A DNA stretch of 64,000 nt. Source: Tyto alba. Its lineage: Eukaryota; Chordata; Aves; Strigiformes; Tytonidae. The translations under genes were made by a program, and so were the position numbers. Below are positions 52,755 to 64,000 of this stretch, piece after piece (position 1 is the stretch's first letter; each line of letters begins with the position of its first letter). The stretch spans positions 5,857,243 through 5,921,242 of the forward strand of contig NW_024881279.1 in NCBI RefSeq assembly GCF_018691265.1, read 5' to 3'. The notes beneath the pieces are model-generated. The model was given only the letters and a program-made list of their open reading frames with translations, made no database searches and was not told where the DNA came from.

Positions 52755-53015
52755 TATGTTGTGACTTGTCAGTCTTCCATTGTCCTGATCCCTCCCTTTT
52801 TAGTATCCTTTACAAATCTCAGTACTAGGCTGTGCACTCCTTTTGCCAGATAATTGGTGAAAATGTAAAATAAGACAATCCTAACATTCATACTTGCTTA
52901 CTTTCTACTTGTTTCTCACAAGGCAGTGTCTCAAATGCTTGACTAACATATTTACTGGTCTTTCTTCAATCATTCATTTCTATCTGAGAAGTCTTATAAC
53001 TCTACTACGGATGTA
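52755..53015 (-). mobile_element. Relic of an ancient CR1-like LINE, more internal part
   Basis: Around 52800-53000 the plus-strand text includes TTTGCCAGATAATTGGTGAA and TCTCAAATGCTTGACT. This resembles the antisense of the last part of the CR1 reverse-transcriptase-encoding region. It is full of stops and indels, so it is an inactive fossil. Order relative to the segment at 51995-52245 is consistent with a single minus-strand insertion. Confidence 0.45.
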
Positions 53016-56000
53016 AGCTGTTTATGCATTCCACCACAAACTGAGCAAGAAGAATACCTGGTCACAGGCTGCCGTGTACCCCAAGGTGCCACTCTGCAAA
53101 GTTCCTTCCTTCCCACCTGGCACTGTTACTGGATTCATCCCCAGTTTGACAAATACTTCATATTTTTGCCTGCCTGGGATTCATTAAGAATATTCTTTCC
53201 AGATAGGCCAAACTTTCCAAGGCCAACCTTTGGCCTTGATCTAGTTGCCCTTCTAGACACCCTGTATTAAAATAAAATTCTCAGTGTTTTTGAATAAGCA
53301 TGCAAATAACTGAATGAATTCTTCTATGAAGAAGTATAAGTAATACCAGACACATTCAGGACAATGAATGCAAAACTGCCAAAACAACCTTACTGTTTAA
53401 CTCAGCATAAATTTCAAAACCCTTTTTTATCATGTTGACACCAATTTCTCTGAAATTTTTAGTCAGCTTCTGCAAGAAAACTAAAATATGTATACTTTCT
53501 TTAATAAAAAGGCATATTGAAATTAAAACCATGAGTATAATCTTTAAATGTTCAGTAGGGAGTGGGGTCCATAATAAGACTGAACTTGATTTTTGAAAGA
53601 TATATAAGTCTCAATACCTTTATCTCACCAGAAATTTTGCTCATTCCTTATATTTTATTCCATTTTATTCCTTCTCTTTATTTATAAAGGCTGGAAGTTA
53701 TGGTTTTTCTGTGACAACCTGGTCCAATGTTGTGATGGCACTGTATTTCTGTTGCAAATATCCCATCGTTTGAACAGGTGGCTTGTATTTTTTTAAAGGG
53801 GGAGGGAGTTGTATTTTTTCTATCTGGTTGAGAAATCCATTACTCAGTGTTTTCCCATATCACCTTATATTACATTTTGCTCTTGATGAATTGTACTTCA
53901 TATGGTTTCCTGTCATTGTGTATTTATTAGGCATAAACCAGGATGTAAACATCTGGTCTTAATTATAGACTTTGTATTTTGCAAGGAACGTAACAGTTTG
54001 CATTCATCCCTAATACAGAAAAACGGAATTATCACAGTAAGCCAGAAAGAGTCAGGTTTTTGTGCCCTTATGTCCTTCTTCCTGGGATTTAGAGACAGAG
54101 AAGTCTCAAGTGAGAGCTGTAGGATAAATCTGAGACCCAGCTACACGGCTGGTTTTACACCTTCTTCTTGTGACTTTTATCTCTGATGAATGCAGTTTTA
54201 ATTTTTGAACATCTAGACAACAGGTTTTCAGTTTTCTGTTGAATAAAATGTCAGCAAGTGATGACCCATGTTTTGCTAAAACTGTTTTTTGATTTCAGTG
54301 TGAAGTCTAGAAACAACTCCAGTGTGTCTGAGCAGGTTCTTTTGACACTTTCTCCCAGCAACCCTTTGGACTATGAATGATGAGAAATATCAGTCAGGTG
54401 TCTGAAGCCACATTTCAGATTAATGGCTTGAAATCACACGTACTAAGCAGCCTATTGAGCTTGTCAGTATTTACATATCTAGAAAAATAAATTGAGACAT
54501 AGTATTGCTTATTTAATTGTAGCATCTTGCAAGAAAGTTGCTGAGGGAGAGAGAGAATAATGTAACTATTATAAGGCTGTTTCTAGTCATTGTTTTTAAA
54601 TCCTTCCATTGGAGAGGACAGCAGAGGACAGGCAATTCTTTTTATGTGGCATCGGTGTGATGGTGATTGTCTTCTAATGTGCTCTTTCACTCAGTGTGGT
54701 CTCTATTGCTGGCCTAGGTGACAATATTTAATAGCTCATGCTTCATTTGAGGCCAGACTTCAGACATTTTCTTAGACTTTTCAATGTCTAAAGTCACCTT
54801 TGTGTATATCTTCACACATTTTTCTATGAAGCCTTGGGGGATCACTATCCTTGCCCCTTTAACAATTTAATAATCTCATTTTTAAAAGTATATAGGCCAG
54901 GAACATGCAGATCTGACTTGTGCTAATAGTATTAATTTCTTCCTTCAGGGGGATTTCAGCTGTATCTTTGGAACTTGCAGTTTTTGCTTCATCTGAGGTC
55001 AGATGGGCTGGTTTTGTGAATTGGATTTAGAAAAACATGTATATAATCAAGCTCTGCACTTTGCTCAGTTGCACTTCTGTCAAATGCTCCAGTGTGCACA
55101 CAACCAAGAATCCTGTTCTTGTAGATGAGGAAAAATAATCTTTTCAACAGGTTATTTGCCACATCCTCTGGAAATAGCAATAAATTGTCTGTACTCAGTT
55201 TGAGCTGACTTTAGGATCCCAAAATACTTATGAAAAATGTTAAACCTTTGACTGAGGTGAAAAATCCCTCTTCTATCTAAGCATATTACTATTAGGTTTT
55301 TGCAGACATAGTGGTCTCAAAAGTAAGAGAACTGATTAGTCTCTAGAAAAAATATCTCTGACCACCTTTGTTTACTCTATCATAGTGTCCTAGACTTCAA
55401 ATCTGGTTACAGTTTGACATGATTGGCAAGTCAGGATAGATTTGCAAGATCAAAACCAGCTCCAGATAGAGTAAGCACTGTTCCTATGTTGTCAACCCCA
55501 TAGAGGTTGATGTGAGGAGCCTGCATCGTGTGGAACAGACCACATGGTTTTCAACTGGGCTAACTTGTACTTACATGTGTAATACAGCTCTCTTGAAAAC
55601 AGAACTGTCCAGATCAAACTATGATGCCTGGAAAGTCAAATTCCATCTCCTCCATAGCTTTCAGGTTTCAGAAGTTACATTAAACACAAACACCCTTTTG
55701 CAGTGAATTAATTCAAGAAAATCTCATACTTTCTTTTTGTGTGTTGGAGGACTATCTTTATGGTGTCAATGTATGATGTTCCTGGCTCTATTATCTTCTC
55801 TCATTGTCTCATTTATTATTTATACTGCATGAAATCTAGCTAATTTTATTTGTAGGGTCTCTTACTTCAGTAGCTCTCATTATTTCCAAAGCTGCCTAGA
55901 GATCTTATATTGATACTGTGCTTTTGCCCTTGATGAAAATCTTAATATCTTTGTGTTGTCAAAAAAAAAAGAAAAATTGTTACTTTTTCTACCAAAAAAA

Positions 56001-58769
56001 AAACCTCAGGGAGAATGGAAAAAGATACACCTTTCCTGTGAGAGATGCTGAATGTACAAGAATGAGGAATCAAAAGCATAGGGCCAAGAAGACTTCAAGA
56101 AGCCATCTAACCAATCTGCAAAGAGTCTCAGAAGCCATCTTGTCTCCTTATATATTGTTTCCCCCCTTACAGAGCCTTTTCAGAGCCTGATGATGCACAA
56201 AGAAGAAAGGTGTATTGTTTCAAGGACTTCTGTTCCTTGGTGAAAAACACTTTCAGTTTATGCGGTTAGTTCCTTTGAGTCTAATCATGAGGACAAGGTT
56301 CTACTTTTTCCCATCTCAAGGGAATACTTCCCTTGGGATAAAGAGATGAGCACTGCATCTTGTTGCTTTTCATCTTGTCCTTTTTTTAATTTTCCACCTT
56401 AAATTGAGAGGAACTTTCCTAGGTTTTTTGCTGTATTCTGAAATATCTCCTCTATCCCCTGGAAGACACTCACATATCCTCCTTACTTATTTTGTATTCC
56501 TTGCTTTTCCAGTGACTTGGAGTCATCAAGAGCAGGAGTCAAACAATAGGTTTATTTTCCCTCGAAGCAAATGTAATCTGTTGCTTTTCTCAAATTCATG
56601 TCCCTGTAGGTTTTATTAACCTTAACACAATATGTAAGCTCCCCACTAAAACACCCTGAGCCATTATCACTTAGAATATTCTGTTTGTTTGTTTTTGTTT
56701 TTGGTTTGGTTTGGTTTGGTTTGTTTTTTTCCTCCCAAGAATACTATTTTTGGCATTCCATTGGCTCGTGCATCAAAATCCAACCTAAAATTAATACATC
56801 TCAGTTTCTCTCAGGCAGATAGTTCATCTTCTGCTGCAGTGCTGTGCGCTGCTCCTATGAAGAATTTCTCTGAGCTGCTAATGACACTGTCATGGGCTTT
56901 GATGCAACACATGTTCTTCTAGGGCATGTGAAATTATGTAAGCCTTCTCCATTATTGCATTTCTTTCTAGGCATTGGCAAAATTTTGGCTCAAATATATG
57001 GCACAGTGTGCCACCCCATGTACTACTTTTTGTGAGGAATTTGACATTTAGTTCTGTATATATTCCTGGCCCCAGGCATACTTTCTTGAAATATTAGCAG
57101 ATTATTTCTACTCTCTATGGAATCAAACCACTGCCCACCCTCCATAAATTTCACTGTAGCATGAATTTTGCTTGGCAGATTCTGATTGCTTTGTCTGGGG
57201 TGAATTCTGGGTCTTCTGCAGTTTCTCCGCCAGAGCTTTGTTCCTACTTGTGAGTTGGTCTCCTCCTCTGTTGGTGGATTCATTTCCTCCCACACACTTT
57301 GAAATTGCAAGACCTTGAGCTGCATTAGAACGTGGACAAATTCTCCTATTCTTTTTGTACTCTGCATTAAAAAACTTAACACTCATCTTTCGTATCTATG
57401 CAGAGAGAAGTACTACTTAGATTCCTTTAATACAATTTCAAATTTGGCCAGAGTTAACTGAAAACCCATCAAGCACTTCAGAACCACTTACTGTGAGAAA
57501 TAAGGCTACTGTCTGTCTGCCTTCCTTTCTGACAATCTCCATGCTTGCTGACACAAGGTGAAGTTTTGTATCCTCCATATTTCTAGAGACTGTCAGTGTG
57601 GGTAAGGCATTTTCCTCCTTTATAATTCCTGCCCCTAAGAGTATTATCATGATTTGGGGGGTTATTTTTCTTTGTTTTTATAATCCTGCTATCATAAAGA
57701 AATCAGCAATTGGTTAAAGCAGAGGAAGATTTCAGAAATTATTTTTAAATTTGTGTCCATTTTCTGACCACCACAAGGCTCTTTGTACAATACCATCCCT
57801 GGTGCAAAGACCTGCTTAAAGTACACATGACTGAACTGACAGTTTATAACAACAGGACTGTTTATCTGGATCAAGGTCTGCCCCTGCCATGCCTGAGCAA
57901 TGACCATCCTGGAGTAGATACAGTGATGTAGGCTCGTAGCAGATCAGAGACAATGACCAAATTTTTGTCAGTCACCTTCAGCATCCCAAGGCCTGAAGTT
58001 GGTTGAGAATCAGGTATTCAGAACCCTCGTGCCATACCTGGGGCATATGGTCCTCAGTCCTCAAATTCCTTACAGTTACCCTGGGTACTAGCAGAACTTG
58101 ATGCTGACCCTATCTTGCACCTTTTACTTCTCTTTCAGCTACTGACACACATAATGCCTCCCTACCCAAACTCTTCATCTTAAGCACACTGACTTCAAAG
58201 GATTCAGTGATTGTGTAAAACAGCATTTGGTTTTCCATAAGGGTTCAAGTTATTGGCAAAAAAAAAATCATCAGCTTCCCTAGAGAGCTTAAGCTTCATG
58301 CCTAAAATTTAGCAGCAAGGAGAAAGAAAATTGTTTCTCTACATTATCTGAGAGTATTGCATTCTAGCACATTCTTAACATTATCCCCTGTAGGAACACA
58401 TTGAAGCTGCAAAGACTGAGAAGGGTTTATGAGTATTCAAACCATTACAGCTCCTCTGTGGCTCATCTTTATTGTCCTCATCTATAGACATCAATACTTT
58501 TGTTTTATTTTCTTTAATGAAAAGAGGGTTTAGTGAAAGCCAGAAGATTGTTTGGTACAATAAATCCCCAGTTCTTGTTGTTTTCACACTACTCAGCAAA
58601 TTCAAATCTGATGTTAACCATATGTAACTGGGCTGATGCCAAGCCTGGCCTCTGAAATTGCAAGATGTTTTGGGACTCTTTGTCCATCAGGCAGCACTGC
58701 TTCCAGGCTGGCTCCATAATCTCCAGGAAAGCTGCTGCTTCTCCAAGGATCTTATTATGTGTTTATATA
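53016..58769. other. Unique non-coding DNA, no gene seen
   Basis: No recognisable exon. Two overlapping minus-strand open frames (119 codons at 57023-57382 and 87 codons at 57123-57386) have no identifiable motif. A TTTG-rich tract lies at 56681-56730. Confidence 0.55.
56681..56730. repeat. (TTTG)n/(GGTTT)n low-complexity tract
   Basis: GTTT units change to GGTTT units and then a T-run; this is the complement of the (AAAC)n type seen elsewhere in the window. Confidence 0.9.
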
Positions 58770-58945
58770 AGCAAGAGAAAAAGGTGATGGGAAGAGTGAA
58801 GTAAATGAAAGGAGAAAGAGAAGAACCATAAAGAGCCCAAAATGCAAAAACTGCATAAGGTTGATTTAGAGAGAAAAAAAAAAGCAGCAAAAATGAGGAA
58901 AATTGAGAAAGTTTAAAAAGAAGAAAAGGATAACGGAAAGAACAA
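58770..58945 (+). repeat. Purine-rich stretch
   Basis: The plus strand is strongly purine-biased, with AGAAAAAGG-like words, long AG runs and a 10-A run near 58874-58883. It is a low-complexity region with no evident function. Confidence 0.7.
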
Positions 58946-61696
58946 GCACACTTGAAACTTCTTTAACATTTATATAAATGCAAATTTAGTTTTTGCAGTT
59001 CAGCCATTAATAACGATCTATCTTCCATGCAAATGTAATTTATGGAATCTGACTATGTAAATGGTGTTATTTATTATTGTTTGGTGCTGTGGTGTCTTGC
59101 AGATGTTCAAAACAGGATCTTGCTGTGGTAAATATTGAACAAACCCATTTGATATTTCACATGTTAATCTCCAAATCTCTGCTTCTGTTCATATATTATA
59201 GAGAGGGTTTATGGCAACTCCCTAAGACTTCTTGACAGTGGCAAATCTTGGGATGATATTTTCCAGGCTGAACAGAGCTGCAAAACTACATACCAGTGTT
59301 TCATCCTGGCTAAGTATGAAGTCTGAGGACAAATTTAATTCCAATGACCTTTTCCATCTGAAAATGAAGGCTGCATTGGCAGAGTTAACTCTGGCATTAA
59401 ATGGTGAGAGCTCTTCACTGCAATATTTATGTTAACCGATTTTTGTGATGCAATTCCTAGTAAAAGTTCCAGTAGCAATAAAAGCCACTATAAAATAAGG
59501 TTGCCATTTTACAAGATACTTTGTGAAATACAATAAAATTACTTTTGTCATGATCACCATACCCACTAGAAAGATAAGAAGGTGAAACCATTTGTCAAAT
59601 ATACAGGGTTTATCTTCCCATTAAACACTTAGTCTTTAAATAGATGAGTGTTCTGATGAGATCCGAATAGACTGATTCATGTGAGTAAAGTTATTTTTTT
59701 ATGTTAGTCTGCAGGTCCTGAGAACAGTAATGACAAGGCCTGGCTTTTACCTAGTGTGTCTCTGGTTTTGTAGGCTCTTTCTGGAGTCAGTGACATCCTT
59801 CAGAAAACAATCCACAGTGGCTAGGATAGACTTCTGCTCTGAGGCATCATTCAGAAGGGCTTGTTTCTTATGCCTTATGACAGAGGGAATTGAGGATTAG
59901 CGTAAGAAGGCAAAAGTTAAACATGAATACCTGCCTCCATCTCATCTTTCAGTTTAAATGTAACCTTGTATTTGATTATATGCTTTATGCACACACAAGT
60001 CTTTTCAATTTTAAATGTATCTTTCTCTTTTATCTTCTAGATACCTGTGTGCAAGATAGCTTTGCAAAGTGGGAAAAACTCAGTCCTAAAATCCACATCC
60101 AACTTCTGTAGGTGACAAGACACTTTATTTATTAATTTTTTTTACTGTTCTTTTGCTTGAGTTGTTTTCTCTCTTACACCTCTCCACCATAAACTGTGTA
60201 CAGCTTCTACTTTGCCCAAGACTTGCCAGTATTTCAAATCACTGTAGTCTGAGACATTACAGCTAATACATGCTAGCAAATGGATTGCAGAACATGTTGT
60301 AGGATCTTTCCAAGTCAATAGATGTTTTCTTTTACACTGAAATAACTGACATTGCAGCAAAGTGATTTAGAAGGATGAGGACACAGAGGATTGCACCAAC
60401 TGCAACATCTCCAAAGTAGATGGTGCCACTTTGCCTGCTAGAAATCCATAATTTTCCTGCCATGTCACATACTTGCAGCATTTCTGGTTTCAAGCATTTA
60501 GCAAATTCTTACAAACTTCCAGGCACTGTTGCAATAAAATATAGCTGTCTTATACAGAGAAGAGGCCAGGAACGTAGGTGAATAAAGAGGTCAAATCAGA
60601 ACCTGTATTTTTAAAGCAGAGGAATTACAGTCTGTTGTAAAATGGATAAATGTCTCAGGAACTTTGTATAAGCCAACAATCACTTATCATACAGGTTAAA
60701 GTAGTTTTTTTTCTGCACAATTGCCCAGCAGAGCTAACAAAGCTGAATCTGCAGTTCTGAGAATCACAGGAGGAAATAAAATCCCTTGTCTATTAAAAGG
60801 ATACAACAGTATATGGAAGATACAAAGGGATGTTAAATAAAGGTCTCTGTCACTGTATGTACCTTTTTAGTGATGTATTTTTAAATCCAGTTAAATTACA
60901 AGAATTGAATTTTCCTAATCCAGTAGTGAAGGACTCAGCTACACAGTAAAGTACAGAAATGCACTTTAAACATTTGTTACTGTAAAGATTTTCTTTCCTG
61001 AATGATTGTTTAAAAAAAATAAAGCCAGTGGAATTGTGCCTCACAAGAGGAGGGGAAAATCATTAATAAAAGTCCACAGAAGATTTTTAAGGCTTTACTA
61101 GAATGGCTGCAGCCACTGCCTCAAGAACTATGGAAGCAATCAAGAAGGTGAAAAAGTGACTATTGCTGCCAAGTATAACTGGGGGGAAGTAAAATCCTTT
61201 ACATGACAACACTTATGTGTTATTGCTATGGACTTGACCTTACTGGGTTCACAGCTGCTGGGTACTGGCTATGATGCGGGACAAGTTCAGTGGAACTTTA
61301 GGGAAAACAGGAGTGGCTGACTTGGTTCTCCAGGCATCCTTGTTCTGGTTGAGGGGGAAGTTAAAGTGCCTCAGTTATGTTCCCTGCAAGACTGGTGCTG
61401 AAGGCTTTCTCTATGAACTGAAAGCCCCACACTGTCCTATTAAGACAACTATAACATTCATCTGCATGGGGAATTTAGCTGGAGCTGAGATCTGGCCCTT
61501 GATTCTTGTGCATGTGAAAAGCTTTCTGTACCAGAAGGTTCTGCTTCCAGAATGAACCTGGACAGGCTACAGCATGGAGAAGGTGGCAGGGCATGGTTGT
61601 AGTTACAACTTCAGATCAATTGACTTATACAGCTGAAATGAATTATCAAATAATACTCAAAATCAATAATGTGGCACTTTTTACAGCTGCAAGCAC
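58946..61696. other. Unique non-coding DNA, no gene seen
   Basis: It includes a possible conserved block near 58950-59110. A 94-codon plus frame at 61271-61555 and neighbouring text do not match any protein I know. Confidence 0.55.
58950..59110. promoter_or_regulatory. Candidate conserved non-coding element (octamer motif)
   Basis: Repeat-free AT-rich block with an exact octamer ATGCAAAT at 59027-59034, a nearby CATTAATAACGAT and further AT-rich homeodomain-type words. Regulatory function is inference only. Confidence 0.2.
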
Positions 61697-61747
61697 AAAA
61701 AAAAAAAAAAAATCAAACAAAAAAACCCCATCAAACAAACAAAAAAC
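61697..61747 (+). repeat. Poly(A) and (AAAC)n tract
   Basis: Sixteen A, then ATCAAACA and AAAC units. It could be an aged retroposon tail, but no body was recognised and no AATAAA lies just upstream. Confidence 0.9.
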
Positions 61748-64000
61748 CACCCTTCTTCAGTTGTAGTTCTAGCTTGGAATAAAGGAGCTTTTTACATCCA
61801 AAACACCAAATAGTTGACTTATCCACTATAGAGAGATCTCTAATATTATATTCTTGGATCAGAATTAGAGGTAATTATAGCACTGTCTAGGGATAAAAAA
61901 CAGCCAGCAAGGGTATTTCAATTCTAGTCATGGATGATAAACAGTGTGGAGGTGAAATGCTGCAGCTGCTGAGTGATAGAGATTGCTATCAGGATTAAAC
62001 AGGAAGCACATGTTTTACTGGATCAGGAAAGATTAGCCATGTTTTGAATATGGGATTATGAAGTAATTAAATAAATGAAGACACATTTCTGACACAAATG
62101 CTACAAGAAAGAATGTAATTACTCACTTTATAGACAATGTTTCTATAATTTGTCATTCAGGTCTTTGACTGGTAAGCATATCAACCTGCTTCATACCAAG
62201 TGAAGTCAACCGTGCTGGAGTCACTGAAGGGCTGAGCCAGGCGTGCTGTGCTAACAAGTGTGTTTTACAGGGATGAACTAACTGCTGCTGTAAATATATA
62301 ATGGGGACAACTCCTACAAGTTTTGGTGGAAGCAATGTTCTGCTGTTATTTACCAGCCTGGCCTGGCAATTCATGACTTGAAGAAACAGTCAAGGGAGGA
62401 TTAAATTGGTTTGACCTCCAGTAGAATCAAGAAAGTAGTAACGGGTGAATCTATGCAAAACTGGAAGCACTGGTGTAGTTCCTTGTGGATAAAAATCCTC
62501 AACTGTGTAGCAGGTAATGTGGTTTGTGTATGATGGTGCTGAAATGCAGCAATATCTCGGGTGAAACGCATGAGTTAAATGGAACTGTATATAGCTGAAT
62601 GACAATAGATTTCTGTAAGCTCACTGGGGAAATCTCTTACCCATGAGATTTAAGATGGTGCAAGATCTTTAATGTCTGTGCAGAGAAGACAAATTTTCAG
62701 TTGTTAAAAGCCTTACAGAAAAGGCCCATACAGAATAAACTGCACAGTGCTCTGTTAATCTAAGTAAGAAAGGAGAAAGTGTGTGTTCACCCTGCCAGGT
62801 GGAAGTTATATAAACCTTATCTGTCACTGAAACTAACAGCTTTGTAGGAAAGTCTGTGCACAACAGAGAGATGTTTGAGAGGAAGACTTACCCTGGACCA
62901 CCATCAGAAGAATGGTATAGTCCTGTGTAGGAGGGAAGGTGGAACAAGGTGTTTGGATATGGATTTACATCCAAACCTGCAGGGATTTGGTTTGGATTTC
63001 TTCCATTTGTTGCTTTTATTGGGTTATATTTTGCCCTCCTGCAGGCATGTAGCTTTCATTAGATGCTCTATGCAGCAAGGGGAGAATGTAATCTGGGGTA
63101 CTTAGGTCCATATGTGTTTGTTCTCTGCTGTTAAAATTATTAAAACCTCATTGGTTTTTCTTCAGTCCCAGAGGTTTTTATTGTGGCTACATGCTACTTG
63201 GGAACTGTATTTAAAATCAGACTTAGAAATAGAACTGTATACTAAGTTCAGTGCTCAGTTGTAACTGTAAAAAAAATAATAAACGTGACCCTTTTCTGTG
63301 TTACTAAAGAAATGCCTAATGTGTCTGTCTGGAAAAAGTGGAATTAACCTTGTTGATAGTTTTCTTGGAGAGAAAAGGCAGTACTTACAAGACAGTTTAA
63401 TGAACCATATTTGAAAAATGTCATATGGAACAGTATTCACAGCTCTATTTAAAATGATCAGCAAAAGTATATGTCCTCATTTTTGAGCATCAAGTTAATT
63501 AGCAGGGGGTGAGTTCTCTCTTCTATCCAGGTGCAGAGAATGAGACCCTCAATGAGACCCTCCCCCCCCTATTTTAAAAATTGTGGGTGTGGATTTTCTA
63601 TCCCTTGAAATGCTCAGAAGTAAAAGGAAGAAGAGTGCCTTCCTCAAGGTCTTTGGGGATGGATACAGCAACAATCGCCCACATCCTGATGCAGGAAATC
63701 ACCCAGCCCTCTTTCTCACCTCCTCAGTAGACACTGGACATCTTACTCCTTTCTTGCTGGTGAAGGTCTCCTCCTTTCACCCTCATTCCTATGTAGCCCC
63801 CCTCATCGCTCTCCTTCCCATTTTTAAAAATGAAAGATGGCTTTCCTCTACAGCCTTTTGATGGCCTGGGCAGTCCTCTAATTCATTACATGGTGTGGGA
63901 ACAGAGACTCTTCACGGTGCGGGATGTGTTGACCAAGGGAGGAGAACTCCCTGCCAAAAGAAATTAAGAAACCTGGGATGACTACTAGCCTTTGAAATGT
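61748..64000. other. Unique non-coding DNA, no gene seen
   Basis: Short open frames only (maximum 92 codons at 63583-63861), with no recognisable product. A 12-bp tandem duplication is present at 63539-63562. Confidence 0.6.
63539..63562 (+). repeat. Tandem duplication of a 12-bp unit
   Basis: AATGAGACCCTC occurs twice head to tail. A small slippage-type duplication. Confidence 0.85.

Noticed and set aside
57023..57386. Two overlapping minus-strand open frames (119 and 87 codons)
   Set aside because: No domain, motif or splice structure was recognised; chance length in this composition.
59200..59410. Possible exon with AG upstream and GGTGAGA donor-like end
   Set aside because: The reading frames through it contain stops or do not connect both splice sites; no protein similarity was recognised.
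60010..60115. Pyrimidine tract plus AG followed by a short open frame and TAG
   Set aside because: The acceptor-like sequence is weak and the short peptide matches nothing I know.
1..64000. Bacterial, phage, plasmid or CRISPR content
   Set aside because: No long coding frames, no operon structure, no spaced direct repeats; composition and LTRs show vertebrate nuclear DNA.

Overview
This window looks like an ordinary, gene-free stretch of a bird nuclear genome, most likely a songbird. The DNA is A+T-rich and low in CpG. It has the scattered poly(A)/poly(T) and (AAAC)n tracts and very low interspersed-repeat load typical of birds. It also carries endogenous-retrovirus long terminal repeats (LTRs) of avian type and a decayed relic that reads like a CR1 LINE. 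I could not assign any open reading frame to a known protein. The longest ORF is 158 codons, about the maximum I would expect by chance in 64 kb of this composition. No rRNA, tRNA, CRISPR array, operon or bacterial-style feature is visible. The window is therefore an intergenic gene desert or the inside of a very long intron; the sequence alone does not decide which.

Layout. 1-19,091 is unique AT-rich sequence with homopolymer tracts, several blocks that look like conserved non-coding (enhancer-type) DNA, and a CpG-dense patch at about 14,188-14,259 with a CCAAT and a TATA motif upstream. 19,092-19,531 is a complete solo LTR on the minus strand, 428 bp, flanked by a perfect 6-bp target-site duplication (ERVK/class II type). 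19,532-44,871 is again unique sequence with microsatellites, ending with a run of 22 G at 42,873-42,894. 44,872-45,375 is a second complete solo LTR, plus strand, 494 bp, with a 5-bp target-site duplication (ERVL/class III type), a GC-rich U3 and recognisable promoter and poly(A) signals. About 3.4 kb further on, at 48,824-49,198, lies a related but truncated LTR in the opposite orientation, followed at 49,367-49,617 by a 250-bp A-rich low-complexity tract. 51,995-53,015 holds two segments of an ancient CR1-like LINE on the minus strand. 53,016-64,000 is unique sequence with a purine-rich stretch, an (AAAC)n tract and another possible conserved block.

How it fits together. No genes act together here. 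The best-supported functional DNA is the regulatory sequence inside the LTRs. The two complete LTRs are solo LTRs, the usual product of recombination between the two ends of a provirus, and no viral coding sequence remains beside any of them. The CpG/TATA patch near 14 kb and the putative conserved blocks are hypotheses that need alignment to other bird genomes. I found no convincing sign of a previously undescribed biological system.
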